A stretch of DNA of 64,000 bases from Fragum whitleyi (taxonomy: Eukaryota; Mollusca; Bivalvia; Cardiida; Cardiidae), in contig OX411559.1 in assembly GCA_948146395.1 (NCBI GenBank), positions 30,100,708-30,164,707 of the forward strand. The letters are read 5' to 3'. The translations under genes were made by a program, and so were the position numbers. This document shows, one piece after another, positions 33,956-47,150 of the stretch (position 1 is its first letter; each line of letters opens with the position of its first letter). Under the pieces are notes generated by a model. That model had not been told where the DNA came from. It saw only the letters and a program-made list of their open reading frames with translations, and searched no databases.

Positions 33956-34386
33956 GTTAAGAACATCGTGAAATTGATAGATGAATGATTTTGGAATGAA
34001 TTTTGAGTGAAATGGAGAGTGTGTGTAGCGAGCTTTTGGTGAAATTCGAGGGAGGTAATTCAATATCGTTAATTTTGTCCAGGATGAACAAAATTTAGCG
34101 ATATCAATTACTCCCCTTTATAAAACACGCTTACAGATTCTATAAATAGCTTTCTACGTCTTCACGAACTCATCATACGCTTACGTAATTCAATTATGTT
34201 AGTGTGATCATGGATATTATCTACCGATTTTTATTTCGAATGTAGTTATAATTTGAATCATTTTCTGGTGATTTTTGAGCGTTTTTGAATGGTTTTAGTG
34301 AACATTTGGAACGAATGAATGGAGCGCTGAGTGAGAGATTAGGAATGGTTTTTGATCGGAATGACAGTCAATTTAACGATGTAACT
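33956..34386 (-). mobile_element. Element D, near full length
   Basis: AACATCGTGAAATTGATAGA at the left, GGGAGGTAATTCAATATCGT and its complement at the centre, GGAGCGCTGAGTGAGAGATT and GTCAATTTAACGATG at the right. Confidence 0.8.
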
Positions 34387-34576
34387 AACTGTTGGTTTTC
34401 GACCCTCGCCAGGAGATCAAAGAAAGTTGCTAATGCAAATAAGTGGCTTGTTTTAAACGATACAATAAATTGTTGAAACTACTTATAACATGTCGGCCCT
34501 GGCACATTCATGGGTTTGGAGGTAGTTTTGAAGCGATTCTATAAATCATATGGAAATCTACTCTTGATTGAAGACT

Positions 34577-34760
34577 TGAGTCTTTCTTTTTATGCAATAA
34601 AAGTGTCAATTCACGTTTTGTCGGGCTTTTACATTTGCAGAGACCCTTAAAACGCTTTAACACCCTCGTGCTTCGCACTCGGACATTAAAGCATTTTTCG
34701 GGTACTCTGCAAATGTTTGCGCACTCAAAAAGTGAATCAACACTATAGAATATGAGGTTT
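34577..34760. repeat. Palindromic repeat N
   Basis: ACATTTGCAGAGACCCTTAA on the left pairs imperfectly with TACTCTGCAAATGT on the right around CCTCGTGCTTCGCACTCGG. The left arm shares sequence with 32684-32755. Confidence 0.6.
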
Positions 34761-35156
34761 AACCCCAAGCTTACCACTAAAACATTTGTAATGCATTTTG
34801 GCCTTTGTGTTTTATGAATCTTTTGAGATTTTTGATTATATGACAAACGTCATAGATCTATTTCAAGCTAAATTGACACCATGGATTTGTGACCTCATTT
34901 GTATCGTTGTTACAGCGTACAATAATAATTTGTCACAATTTACACTCGGTGATGATAAACGATCTACGTACTTTAACAAATTAGGCGTATTCGTACTTGC
35001 TCTGCACGGGCTTTCTTTTGATGCTCGCGTTTTGCATGTCCCCATCTATTACAGACATTATAAATTCTAAAACTTGGAACTGCGAACAAAATCATTTTCC
35101 CTAATAAACATGTGCGCGTTTGCATGATTTAAGGGTAGAGGGCCCGTGTACAGTAA

Positions 35157-35573
35157 ACAGCATCGTGAAATTGAGATTCAGAAACCATTCTAAATCGCTC
35201 ACACAGCGCTTCATTCATTCATTCATTCATTCATTCATTCCAAACACTCTCTCAAATCGCTCAAAAACGTTTCAAAATTTTTAGAAAGCACTTCGAAATC
35301 GACCAAAATTCAAATCTATTCAACGATTTTATTGGCCTAGCGTGATTTTTAAAGGTCTGATTGGTACATGAAGACACACAAACAGAAAAGTGCGTATATT
35401 TTGTTGAAGGGGGGTAATAAACATAGCATTTTTGTTCATCTTGGACAAAATTACCAATATTGGTTACTCTCCTTTAATTTCACCCAAAACTTGCTCCACA
35501 CGCTCATTCTTATTCATTCCAAAATAATTTCGAAACCATTCACTTTGTGCATTTCACGATGTTATTAACTGTA
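35157..35573 (+). mobile_element. Element D, near full length, with ATTC run
   Basis: It runs from CAGCATCGTGAAATTGAGAT to CATTTCACGATG. An ATTC run lies at 35211-35240. The centre is AGCATTTTTGTTCATCTTGG with ACAAAATTACC. Confidence 0.8.
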
Positions 35574-35603
35574 GTTTCGCAACGTTTCTGAAGTCATAAA
35601 TTT

Positions 35604-35842
35604 AATGATTGATTGATTGAATGGAGTTTAACGCCGCTTTCAACATTATTTCAGTTATATCGCGGCGGCTGGAGCACCTAACAATGGATTCCTGGTATTT
35701 CTCTCACCAGTACAACCATTACATTCTTTCATAGCCTCCAGCTACTATCTCACATAGGTCTACGATTATCAACCCATTGGTGAGAGACAAATAGTCGGAA
35801 AGAATGAGTGCCGCCGTCGGAGATCGAACCCGGGATCATAAA
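35604..35842 (-). mobile_element. tRNA-derived SINE (family A), head-truncated
   Basis: The CAAT-type tail is at 35604-35620 and the body is well kept. It stops at box B (GGGTTCGATCTCC) without the box A half. Confidence 0.85.
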
Positions 35843-37589
35843 CTTTAACGTTGTAACCAGGTTTCCTAATAATTTGAACCTTACAACCACGAGAAGTGCT
35901 CTTTTGATGGAATATTTGAAATTTCAAGTGAAATTGTATTCATTTACATTACATCAGAAATGAGCTTTTTCGCGGTATCGCAGATGCGTCGTCTAAGACT
36001 TGAACACGGTATTAGACAGACCTTGGAGATTCCCCGAAAAGAAGTAGAGTAAAACTATAATGGATATAATGCATAACGCGAAAAAGAACCGTTCAGTAAC
36101 TCCTTAAACTAGAATTTTGAAAAAAAGGAGATTTGTTTAAGCTCGGATCAACGGCGGTGAAATATCCAAAATCTTCGACATGAAGGTAGAATGATCTCAG
36201 TAGATATGTATCAGAAACCTTGTTTTACCATTGAGAAATTTTACCAATGCCATATTTATGAAAGATCGACTTTTCAACCCAAAAGGATTAAACTCGAAAT
36301 GTTTATTTCTAAATATGGGATCTATTTATGTATATTTAAGTAGATCTTTAAATATTTAAATTTTTAAACTTATCGATTAACAAAGTAGGGAAGCGACACT
36401 TGGGTGTGTGTTTTTGTTCCTTCTTGGAGATAAGTTGTCTGATATCGGGATCAATTCAACCAGTATGGGGGTTGCCGGTTTCGTACATAAGACCTAAGGT
36501 GAATTATTTTCATAAACATCGTAAACAAAGTTTGAATCAACGTCCATCTGAAACACTTAAATATAACACAAATGACCTAAAAGAGGTTACATTTATCTTC
36601 TGATAAGGGAAAAAATACAATTATCTATAAATCCGCTGCGAGCATTCTTACAGCCTGATCGGGGTCTAAGGTTACAAAAACCCTTTTCGCACTCAACTAA
36701 GAATTTTCTCAAATTCAGAACTTATATTTATGTATGAACATAAAAGATGATAATAATAAGTTGTAAATTTAAAATTACCCAAACGTATTAATATTATCTT
36801 TTATCTTCATATATTTATATAATCATTTTCACAAAATAACCGCTTCAATCACAAGTTGACATTTGAGAAAATTCTCAGTTGAGAATGAGAAAGTTTATTA
36901 TCTCTGGCCCAGAACATTGGTTTCACGACTCCATGAATTAAGAAATATTCTCTTCATCTCTTAAACATGAAATATATCATCGAGTTGAGGATGTATTAAA
37001 GTCCGATTTCATGAAGTGTTTCTTAATCAGAATTAGTTCAAGTATTTTGATTTTGCAAATCGACCCGAGATATTTTGTCCCCCGCATCGGTAATCGCTTT
37101 ACATCAATATCTTATGAAGGTGCACGCATCAAAATCGTTTTTAAGGAACAGATCTAGCATTTTTAGAAATCAAAAGCTTGATTTGTGTGTAATTTATCTT
37201 CGTCGGTTAAAACATGTGCGTTTTTACAGAGGAACGTCCTATGAAGTTGAAATTGCTAGCTATTTGTTACAATTAACGGAATCAAATATATCGTATACTT
37301 TAGTGAAGCATTATTGTCTAATTTCATACTAAACAAATATGTCTAAAGTCGTATATTATACTCCAATGACGTCATTCGAATATAATAATGTACATAAGGT
37401 CAGGTTTAACCAATTACTTCTTGAAAAGAAAAGACAAGTAACAAATACGAAGGAGCGAAACATTTTCTTTTTGTTGAGCATTGAAACTGAAAATCTAGCC
37501 AAACTGAAGTCATGATTGGTTCATACGACAAGCACATCAAAGTTACAATCTTCGATATATTTCTATCGATTAATTATTAATCAAATAAG
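35843..37589. other. Unassigned stretch, 1.7 kb
   Basis: Frames of 67 and 85 codons on the plus strand (36400, 37075) are not recognisable. No repeat copy identified; the longest stretch here without a named element. Confidence 0.45.
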
Positions 37590-37850
37590 TTATAGTTACA
37601 AACATCGTGAAATTGACAAGGTGAATGATTTTAGAATGACTTAGGATTGAAATTGAATGAGTGTTTCGAGCGAGTTTTGAGTGAATTTAATGGGAGGTAA
37701 TCCTATATCAAAAATTTTGTTCAGGATGAACAAAATTATCGATATTGATTACCCCCCTTTAATAAAAAATTGCGTACAAGTTTTATACATAGCTTCCTTT
37801 TTTCATAAGAACCTATGAGGCGCTAACAATTTGAATTATGTTAAGAGTTC
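37590..37850 (-). mobile_element. Element D, partial
   Basis: ACATCGTGAAATTGACAAGG, GGGAGGTAATCCTATATC and TTTTGTTCAGGATGAACAAA ATTATCGATATT are present; the outer right arm is lost. Confidence 0.7.
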
Positions 37851-38067
37851 AATAATCCGTTTGATCTATTTCATTGACTGATTTATCGTAAACTGACCAT
37901 CTTAACCACCCTGACCCGATTTGGCTTCTTGAACCGATCTTTTTTTTTCTAATTGTATATTTCACAAACTAAGTGCAAGGCATTGGAAGCTATAAGTTGC
38001 AGTACAGTCATAAGTTCGAAGCTTACAAAGGGTAAAATACTGACAGTTATCTTCATCGTTTATAAAT

Positions 38068-38307
38068 GAGCCTGTGCGTGACATTTCCAACAATATGACA
38101 TTTTTGTGAGTTGCAAACATTTAGCAGCATAGACAGTCACTTAGAGTAATCATAAGACTGCTTGGTTGTCTACAGATACTTTGAGACCTTTTTTTATCTA
38201 CCAATCGCATAGTGAAGACTTTGGTCAGACGGTGCAGATGCACAGACTGGCCAGAGTCTTTGCTAAGCGCACTTATGAACTCGTTGAAAATGTCACGCAC
38301 AGGTTCA
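38068..38307. mobile_element. TIR element C, copy 3
   Basis: It runs from GAGCCTGTGCGTGACATTTC to AAAATGTCACGCACAGGTTC A. The central stem is AGACTTTGGTCAG with CTGGCCAGAGTCTT. Confidence 0.8.
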
Positions 38308-39082
38308 AATGTATTTGACATTCCTTTGTAGTAATATATACTGAGCGACTTTTAAACGAAAGAAAGTAAATATGAATTTTGAGCACGGAAAAGTGGATTT
38401 TACTTAACCAAATTTAGCTAAAATCATACAAATAAGATACTCTGTTGATTCGACCAAATCTTCATTTGATATGAAGCTTTGGTTAGCTTCGGCATAGCAA
38501 TCTACTGTTTACTCTTTCTAGGGCTATGGAGAAATTTTAACTTTCGAGGGTATGTTTAAAAATTGTCACGGTATATGGAATACCAGAAAATTTTTCAAAA
38601 TAAATTTGATGTTGGATAGAAGGTAACTTGTTAAAGTAACAAAAAAAAGTGAATTTTAGTCCGAGTCTGTTCACTTATATTTGCTTTTTAGTGATGTTTT
38701 TAAGTGTTGCGTTTTCAAAGTCGCTCAGTATATATTTACAGAGATTCGCGACAATATAATTAAATATCAAATGTCATATTGTTTGTGCGAAGTTATATAC
38801 AGAAGTAGAAACTATATACTGTAAAAGGGATTTTTTTCGACAACAAAATATTTGTTTTAGTACAAACGTTTCTAAAAATGAAATTAATTTATGACCTTGA
38901 ACGTGGGATAGAAATAAAAATAACGCATTTTCGATTCTGTGATTCGTGAATGAAACCATATTAAATTTTGAAGAAAAATGGATGTTCTAAGTGTTAAGAA
39001 ATGCTGTATTTTCTGAAGAAGGTATTAGCCGAAAATTAATTGAAAGAGTTACATAGAAGACTGCTTGGTTCTGTGATGTGAA
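38308..39082. other. Unassigned AT-rich stretch
   Basis: No gene or repeat recognised. Confidence 0.5.
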
Positions 39083-39362
39083 TTGATTGATTGAATGGAG
39101 TTTAACGCCGATTTCATCATTTTTCCATTTATATCGCGGCGGCTGGATCACCTAACAATGGATTTCTGGTATTTCTCTCATCAGTACCACCATCACATCC
39201 TTTCCTAGCCTCCAGCTGCTATCTCACATAGGTCTAAGATTATCAACCCACTGGTGAGAGACAAATAGTCGGAAAGAATGAGTGCCGCCGTCAGTGATCG
39301 AATCCGGGACCGCTAGACTGACAGTCCGACGGGCTACCAATTGCGCTATGATGGTGGCTCTA
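39083..39362 (-). mobile_element. tRNA-derived SINE (family A), full length
   Basis: On the minus strand: CATAGCGCAATTGGTAGCCC (box A), CCCGGATTCGATCACTG (box B), the body, and CAAT-type tail. About 280 bp. Confidence 0.9.
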
Positions 39363-39980
39363 AAAGGTGAAATAGACGCAATTCAACAAACGGATTTTCT
39401 TATCGCATTGCGACATTTTTTTACAATAATTTCCTCAGTATAGTGGATAATAGTACTTTAGCAATTCATTTATAAATGTTTAGGAAAAAGGAAAACTAGG
39501 ACCAATTACTTCATATTCCTAGCCTTGATATATTCACAGCAATACACAATTATACTGGACAAATGATTCAATCTTTATTTTCCCTGACTAGATAGCCAAT
39601 ATTTTATTGCATTTGGTACTCGAGATATTTTGCCCTTGGTCTTTGCTGACCTATATATAGATAATTATTATCCTCATGATGTATCTTACTCTTATCGCTC
39701 GCTAGTGGAAGATCTTTTGAAGTCTCGAGTCTGAATTAAAATTTAATTGAGAAACTCGTTAGTTGGCGATGGAAATTTTTAAATGTAGGTACAGCACTTT
39801 TGTCGACTGAAGACGGTTTACTTGATGTTTACTAGATAAATACAGGATAAACGTTATTGTTTCTACTGAGATATGCAATTTATTGGGTGACCATCAAATG
39901 CAAAATTTATGTTGAGTTTCCGAGCCACGAGTGCGATGTAGTTCTTGTTGCTCACGAAATGGACTCGAATGAGATTTTTT

Positions 39981-40143
39981 TTTGTTTAAATAGGGTTTTA
40001 CGCTGCTTTCAACAATCTTTCAGTTATATCGCGCGGCTGGAGCACCTAACAATGAATTCCCGGTATTTCTCTCACCAGTACTACCATCACATCCTTTCCT
40101 AGCTTCCAGCTACTATCTCACATAGGTCTATGATTATCAACCC
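39981..40143 (-). mobile_element. tRNA-derived SINE (family A), head-truncated
   Basis: Tail side AAACCCTATTTAAACAAA and the body to GGGTTGATAATCATAG; the tRNA head is missing and element D begins within about 40 bp. Confidence 0.8.
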
Positions 40144-40179
40144 CCAATCGAATTCTTTCTCTTTTTTTCTGCCTCAAAT

Positions 40180-40336
40180 ACATTTAAGAACATCTTGAAA
40201 ATGACATGGTGAAATAATTTTAGTGTTTTGTATGGTGTTGGTGAGTGTTTGTAATGAATAAATGGAACACAGAGCGAGCGATTTAGAATGGTTTTGATCA
40301 AGGTGAAAAGCAATTTCACGATGCAATTAACTGCAA
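40180..40336 (-). repeat. Element D, internally deleted
   Basis: Left tip AACATCTTGAAAATGACATG is joined to the right arm (GGAACACAGAGCGAGCGATT and AGCAATTTCACGATG); the central palindrome is missing. Confidence 0.65.
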
Positions 40337-40615
40337 TTCAGAAATTAATTAACGTCATAATAAATACATGTAGCTTAAAGATTATGTGCCGTTGCAGAAT
40401 TTGTGCCAAGTCAGCATAGTTGTATGCCATAAAAAGCTACTTATAGCAGCTTTACATGGTTATATCGATGGCTTTGAGTAAAAACATGGTATGTATTTTT
40501 ACAAAGTATAAATATATACTATTTTTTTGCTTTCAGCCTACGATACAAAGTGTTGCATTTCTTACCATTCCATAGACAAACAAAATAGTGTGTGGGCGTT
40601 ATGCACAGTAAACAA

Positions 40616-40645
40616 AAAAAAAAAAAAAAAAAAAAAAAAAAACAA
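40616..40645. repeat. Poly(A)/AAC tract
   Basis: An A run of about 28 followed by CAACAACAAC. Confidence 0.9.
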
Positions 40646-40929
40646 CAACAAAAAACTTGACTTTTAAACAACTCGGAGAACGGTGTGAACTTTTCGAGAT
40701 ACCACCGTTTATTTCTATTTTTTAGAACCGCATTATTTTAATTGTTTTATATCATTTCCAGCAGAAGGCGTGTTTTTTAAATCCCGGTTTGTTTTCTTTT
40801 TAAGCTAGTAAGTCAACAATCTTCAATCCTGCAAAAGCAATCATTTAAACTCGCTCGTAAAGTTCATTGGGGAAGACAAACAAATTAATATAGACAAGTT
40901 TGTGACTGTTTCTTTATGAGTGGCAATTG

Positions 40930-41245
40930 TATTTATCTTATAACTATACAAATATCTGTGTGATAACAACCCATATAATATTTTTTATGATATCACATAG
41001 TTATTTTTCGAACAATGATATAATGCAGTTATTTTTAGAAACGTGCATTTTAGTAAAAAACATCGACGAAAACAAGAAAAATAGAGGTTATAAGATAAAT
41101 ATAATACATACTTAGTGTGCTGTATGAAAAAATATCTAACTCGGTTGTGAGATTTGATAATTGTCTCGGCAGAGCCTCGACAATGATCAATTCTCCCAAC
41201 CTCGTTAGATATTTTTTCTCATACAAAACACTAAGTACGTATTAT
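40930..41245. repeat. Duplicated palindromic block, copy 1
   Basis: It aligns with 42166-42485 over about 310 bp. It contains an inverted repeat with arms ATACTTAGTG and AAAATATCTAACTCGG around TGTCTCGGCAGAGCCTCGAC, ending ACACTAAGTACGTATTATAT. Confidence 0.75.
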
Positions 41246-41360
41246 ATATATAGCTAATTTCGCACATGAACGAAATTATCAATATCGTATTACCTCCCTT
41301 TAATATCATTCATAACGCGTTCATCCCATTCATTCAGTTAATTAGAAAATCGTTAAAAAC
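41246..41360 (+). repeat. Element D, right half
   Basis: It has AGCTAATTTCG with CGAAATTATCAATATCG, ATTACCTCCCTTTAATATCA and the CATTC-rich arm. It abuts the duplicated palindromic block. Confidence 0.6.
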
Positions 41361-41454
41361 AATCACCGATTAAATTTCTTTGCGTTATTAATTCTGGGCA
41401 TTTTTTTTTAATCTAACTTTATATATTCGAACAAATGGCTAGCAACTTTTGAAT

Positions 41455-41711
41455 GACCGTCGCGAAGTCAATGTAGAGATCCCGGGTTCGATCCCCGACA
41501 GCGGCACTCATTCTTTCCGACTATTTGTCTCTTACCAATGGGTTGATAATCGTAGACCTATGTGAGATTGCAGCTGGAGGCTAGGAACAGGTTTGATGGT
41601 TGTACTGGTGAGAGAAATACCAGGAATCCCCTATTAGGCTCTCCAGCCGCTACGATATAACTAAAAAAATGTTGAAAACTGCGTAAAATCCCATTTAATC
41701 AATCAATCAAT
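41455..41711 (+). mobile_element. tRNA-derived SINE (family A)
   Basis: Box B GGGTTCGATCCCCGAC, the complete body and a CAAT tail (CCATTTAATCAATCAATCAA). Box A is degraded. Confidence 0.9.
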
Positions 41712-42165
41712 GACAGTCGCAAAAGGCCATTTATTTTTTTCTAAAAAATGATTGCAATAGTGCTCAATCTTCTTTTTTTTAAATTAATCCAGACATGCTT
41801 AGCAAAAGCTGAAACCTGGCGAAACGTTGAATATAAATTTAAGAAAAGGGTTATAATGAGAACGTCTTTCCCAATTTTAAAGTTATTCATTTTAACAGAG
41901 TAAATTAGATCTTAATTGATTTACAAGATGGCGATAAATAAATTTTAGGTTATTTTCTCCGAAATATATATTAAAAAGTTTACAAAAAAAATTAAACTAA
42001 CTGACGCAATAGTAGGAAGAAGAAGTTTTATGACGCCAAGACGGACTTTCTTTGTGTATATTTGTCGACATAAATATAACATGGTGCAAACGCTGAGATG
42101 CGGGTGGCATCTAGGTGGCATAACTCTTACAAAAATGCTTTAAGGGTTATCCATCTTAGTCTGGA

Positions 42166-42485
42166 TTTATATTATAACTATACAAATATTCGTATGATAA
42201 AATACTGTATCATATTTTTTTATGATATCACAAAGCTATTTTTAAGAACAAAGATATAATGTTGTTATTTTGAGAAACTTGCATATCTGTTAGAAACATC
42301 GATGAAAACAAGACAAAATAAAATAAATATCGAATAGATACTATATATAATATGAAAAAAATATATATATCTAACTCGGTTGTGAGAATTGATAATTGTC
42401 TCGGCAGAGCCTCGACAATATTCAATTCTCCCAACCTTGTAAGCTATTTTTCTTCATATAATACACTAAGTATGTATTATATATA
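42166..42485. repeat. Duplicated palindromic block, copy 2
   Basis: It shares AACTATACAAATAT, TTATGATATCACA, ATCGATGAAAACAAG and the CTCGGCAGAGCCTCG hairpin with copy 1, 1.2 kb away and in the same orientation. Confidence 0.75.
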
Positions 42486-42989
42486 TATCTTGAAATTGTG
42501 AGCACACATGCCACATGCATGTCTCGCCTTTAACGAGCACTTGCGTGCTAAGTTAGATAGATCTTTAACTTTTAAAAGTTTGCGAACTTTTCGTCATCCA
42601 GAACGAAGGGCCGAATTTCGATTTTGTTATTTATTATTTGATCGACCTTAGGCTGACCTATGCTTGATCCTAATAGTTGCTCGCATACAAAAGATACACT
42701 TTTAGATTTAATATTTTACGATACTCCCAAGTTTGGCCTTTTGTCATTCTGGATCAATTAGTTTTTTAAAATTATTTAGAAGGAATATTTGTAAAGCAGA
42801 ACAGTGTAGCATAAACACGTCTCATGCTGCTCATAGCATTTTTCTGTGGTAAACGATGCTTTGACGGACATCACAGAACATGATTAGCCTTCACAGTCTA
42901 ATCTTAGTCTACAATGTCTACTTTCTACTAAATTATTATAGAAGAAGTGGGGTCTAGACTAGCTGAAATATCTCGAAAAAATACCAATT

Positions 42990-43236
42990 AAGGCTGTAAG
43001 CGACATTTCCAACAATTCATAATGTAGGCCAAGCAAGAACTCCGGCCAGCCTGTGCATCTTGACAGTCTAGCTAGAGATTTTGCTTTCCACTTTTTGCAC
43101 TTGTAAATAGATGAAGTCTAAAAGTGCCTTCAGACAGACAGCCAATCTTCCTGCTGTACAGTGGAACTGTCCATGCTGTTCAATGCTTGCAACTTAAGCT
43201 CGATCCAATTTGTTGGAAATTTCACACACAGGCTCA
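42990..43236. mobile_element. TIR element C, copy 4
   Basis: AAGGCTGTAAGCGACATTTC at the left and GGAAATTTCACACACAGGCT CA at the right, with GGCCAGCCTGTGCATCTTGA in the middle. Confidence 0.7.
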
Positions 43237-43691
43237 ATAAACAAAAGTTAGGATAAGAGTTAAGTAAGAGATGACACTAAACTATAATGTAAGACCAATC
43301 ATGCATACGGATTAACGCACTCTGCCTTTTGAAATACAGATTTTCTCTACAGGGTATAAATTCAATGCGTGAAATTGCATTTCTATGTTCAGAGACGCTT
43401 AATTAAATCTATTCCGATTTTCTATCGAAGAATGACGTGAAGCGGACGTCGGGTTCCTTTTGAAATCCGTATAAATAGAAAATATCCATGTTGTAATCTT
43501 CAAAAGTTTCGGTCGCGAATTCAAATGTCGTTAATTTGCTGTTTAAAGGAAATTAACTCGTTGCAACTAGAAAGTACACATCTTCACATTTACTAAAAAT
43601 TGGGTTTAAATCTTAAGTTGCATTTAAGTATGGTGGTAAATCTATGCCACGATATAGCCTCATCGTTATAATCTTAAACTATCACAATGAT

Positions 43692-43932
43692 TTCTTTCGG
43701 TGAGGTTCAACAATATTTCAGTTAAATTGCAGAGGCTGGAGCACGTAATACCAGCACTGGCATTACATCCTTTCAAAGTCTCCTGCTGCTATCCAACATA
43801 GGTTTACGCTTATCAACCCATTAGTGGAAAAAAATAGTCGGAGAAAATGACAGTCGCCGTCGAGAATCGTACCCGGCACCTTTTGAATGATAGTCCGGCG
43901 CGCTTTCATTGCGTTTCGCTATGACTGGGCCT
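43692..43932 (-). mobile_element. tRNA-derived SINE (family A), diverged
   Basis: The body motifs are mutated (AACCCATTAGTGGAAAAAAA) and the head keeps GAAAGCGCGCCGGACTATCA and GGTACGATTCTCGACGG. An older copy. Confidence 0.7.
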
Positions 43933-44861
43933 ATCTCAAGGAACTAAGCTAAACACACGTTTTATTAAAATTATCAAGATCGTGTACAGTAAATTCTTCA
44001 GTTAATTTAGATATCGTTCTCTCGTTTGTTTGTAGCTTATTGTACACAAAATATATCGAGACAAAATTAATTCTGCATTTTGAGTTAAAGCTAACATTAT
44101 GCAAGTTGCAATCAAACCTTTCCGAAGTACATGTTATGGATTGCCCTTGTGATAGTATACACACATTTTACGTTTCAAATCCAAAAAAATCAATGGTAAG
44201 AAAGATAGTCACTTTTAAATCTCGTTCAGTCAACAGAAATAACTGCCAGCGCCCGCTGTAAAGACCTTAAGGTAGAACAAGCCTTTTAAAACTTCCTCTG
44301 AATTGTACAAAAACTTCGCTTGTTGGGTTATTGACCATATTTCAGATTTCACACCGGTGTTCATTTTCGGATATATTCAATAGGTTTCGATACGAATATA
44401 TAACGTTCTAAATTTGTCTAGTAACGCATGTCCTTAACACAACTCTACGCAAGTTGTTCGAAAAACCTTGAAATTTTAGAAGTCATTATATAAGGTAGGA
44501 ACAAACTTTTTGATATCAACTCGAATTGATGATATTGAAAAATACCCCCGAAAATGAGTTCATTTCGCCGATTTAACCGTTACCTTTATAAAGAAATTTA
44601 ATCGGTGATGGAAAGACAGATAATTTAATTATTGCTAGAAATCGATTGAATCAAATGGTAATCTCATCCAAAGCGTTTGTGTTATAAACGTTTACATGTT
44701 TCATTCACACAAGGACTTAAAAAAATCTTTTTTAGAAAAAGTACATTGGTATAATATATTTCAATTGCAATTTTACCAAATAATAGCGAATGTTATTTTG
44801 AAAAAAAAGAGAGAATAAAAAACAGAAATAATGTCTTAAATCCTGTTATTTTCACTTATAG
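43933..44861. other. Unassigned stretch
   Basis: Two short opposing frames around 44000-44260 are not recognisable. Nothing else seen. Confidence 0.45.
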
Positions 44862-45272
44862 TTAACACTAACGTAAAATTGACAAGAAGAATCATTTTGG
44901 GATGAAAATGAATGAGTGTGTGGAGCGAGTTTTGAGTACAAGTTACAAGTTATCCGATATCGCTATTTTTGTTCAAGATGAACAAAATTAGCGATATTTA
45001 TTACCCCCCCTTTAATAAGATATTCGTTCTTTTCTGTTAATTTGCCCCGTTGAGTAATTAGACACTTTGAAATAAAATCCAGCCTATAGAATCGTAGGAT
45101 AATTTGATCGGTTGGAAATAAATGTTGATCGTCTTGAAAAATTCGAAATGTTTTCTCATGATTTCGGAGCGTTTTTTATCGATATGAGTGAGTTTTTTGA
45201 ATGAATGATTTGAGCGCAGTGTGAGCAATTTTGAATGGTTTTGATTGAGATGAATGTCAATTTCACGATGTA
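44862..45272 (-). mobile_element. Element D, near full length
   Basis: Left tip TAACGTAAAATTGACAAGAA, centre ATTTTTGTTCAAGATGAACA AAATTAGCGATATTTATTACC, right arm GAGCGCAGTGTGAGCAATTT and GTCAATTTCACGATG. Confidence 0.8.
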
Positions 45273-46740
45273 ACTAAATGTTATTTGATATTTCAAAAAT
45301 ATAAAGAGAAGAATATGTCCGTAAATGTTTCTGTCTTATGTACTACTTTTATATTTTTATGAACATAGCTGTCTAGAGAGGAATTTTATCCTGAATAGTA
45401 TTAACATATGGTAAACTTTGAAAAATATACAAAATTTCTCTGAAGCCGGTAATGCCCCCGTACCTTTGCTGTTGACGCGCACAAAGTGAAGTGACTTTCA
45501 GCAAATTTTAAAGAAAAGAAAATCAAAATGTTATCGCAAACTCTAGCGATTGTACTTTAACTCAAAATTTCGATTCAAATACGTACCTTGATTATGCCAT
45601 TCATTTCGCATCAACTTATTGTGCACGTCCTACTTTCAGAATGTGCGCAAATTTTTCTATTGCTATCCTTTTATTACATGCACTATATGATAATACAAAA
45701 TCATCTAGATGCGCACGGGCTTTTGCACGTGCAATTTTCTCTAAAAGAATCAGTCACGCGCTCATTTACATTTATGAATTTCATACCAGAGGTATATCTA
45801 TGGAAACGAAGTGTTCAACAGTAAGGTAAAGTTACGAGTTAGCCAAACAATATTTTTAGTAACCTGGTGGCATGATCGGCTTTAATAATCGGCGAGAAGT
45901 CAAAATTCATCCTATTTGATGGCCGCAAAATTTGTGATTATCTGACGAAGTTTTCGACCTATGCAAAAAAGTGGCATCCTCCATTGACGTGTTTTGACGT
46001 CAAAGATATAATCATGCACGTGTCTCTCGAAGCGATCCATAATAGAAACACCTATGGAAGACAGACAAAAACAACCCAGTTTGAGAACCTATAATTAACG
46101 TGCTTTACGTGGAAGATATTTGCATGATGTCCTCACATTTAGATATTCGAGAATTATGCTCATATTTTTTACCCGCTGAAGTTGGTTTTAAGACCCTTAG
46201 TTGTTGGTTTCTGGAAAAGATTGTGGATAAATAGAAAATTGCAAGAAAGATAAATGTATTTTTTAGACGGTATTATCAGGGACCGCGAGATGGTAATTTT
46301 TTTCTCATTCGAAAATGAAAATTTATCCAAATTTCAAACTGAGATTCAAGCTTTGATTCTATTGTAATTCAACAATGAAAGTATGGTTATAACAGATAAT
46401 ATAAACAACTTGCTATGAATAACAACTTACTAATTTTCTCTTTTATTTTCATACATTTATTTTAATTCTTACTTTGAAAAAAAAAATCAGTTGAGAATTA
46501 GAACAGATTTATAATCTAGGCAAAGTCTCGTTTTCAACTGCTTATAGATGACTAGCTCAAAAGACCGGAATTTTATGGCCCCTTTTCAATACCCTCTATG
46601 TGTATATCACATCTGCGTTCAACCTTAAAACGTTGGCGAAATTAAAAAAAACGTGCAAAAACTTTTTACATCTTGAACACAGATCAGAAAGAATTAACTT
46701 GCTTCGCCCATCAATATCAAAATTACGCTATTATCAACGG
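45273..46740. other. Unassigned stretch, 1.5 kb
   Basis: Overlapping short frames at 45588-45829 show no domain. Near 46500 a weak copy of the J-type hairpin (CTAGGCAAAGTCTCG) is visible. Confidence 0.45.
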
Positions 46741-46749
46741 AATACAGTT

Positions 46750-47150
46750 ATTTACATTGTGAAATTGACACCCATTCCAATCAAAACCATTCTAAATCGC
46801 TTGCTCAGCACTCTTAGCCTTCATTCCAAACACTCACTAAACGCCCTGAAATCTTCAGAAAACATATCGAATTCGGCCAAGACGTTCAGCATTCAATTCA
46901 AATCGATCAAATTATTCTACGATCTTATTGGCTGGTGTGGACTTTAAAGAGTCTGAAATGTCCATTAAGAAACTCAAACTGAAAGGTATGTACATTTTAA
47001 AGGGAGGTAATAATGTAGCTAATTTTGTTCTAATTGAACGAAATTAGCGATATTGGATTACCTCCCTTGAAAACCACCCAAAACTCGCTCCACGCACTCA
47101 ATCAATTTCATTCTAAAATGATTCCAAAATCATTCAGCTTGATGTTTTAA
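46750..47150 (+). mobile_element. Element D, near full length
   Basis: Left tip ACATTGTGAAATTGACACCC, centre GGGAGGTAATAATGTAGCTA and ATTAGCGATATTGGATTACC TCCC, right arm CTCCACGCACTCAATCAATT. Confidence 0.8.

Noticed and set aside
39300..39362. tRNA genes at SINE heads (also 20930, 41470, 59040, 51400)
   Set aside because: Each is fused to the same repeated body and tail, so they are SINE promoters.
46600..46947. 115-codon frame
   Set aside because: Its second half is the arm of element D; similar CATTC-rich arms give short frames at many D copies.
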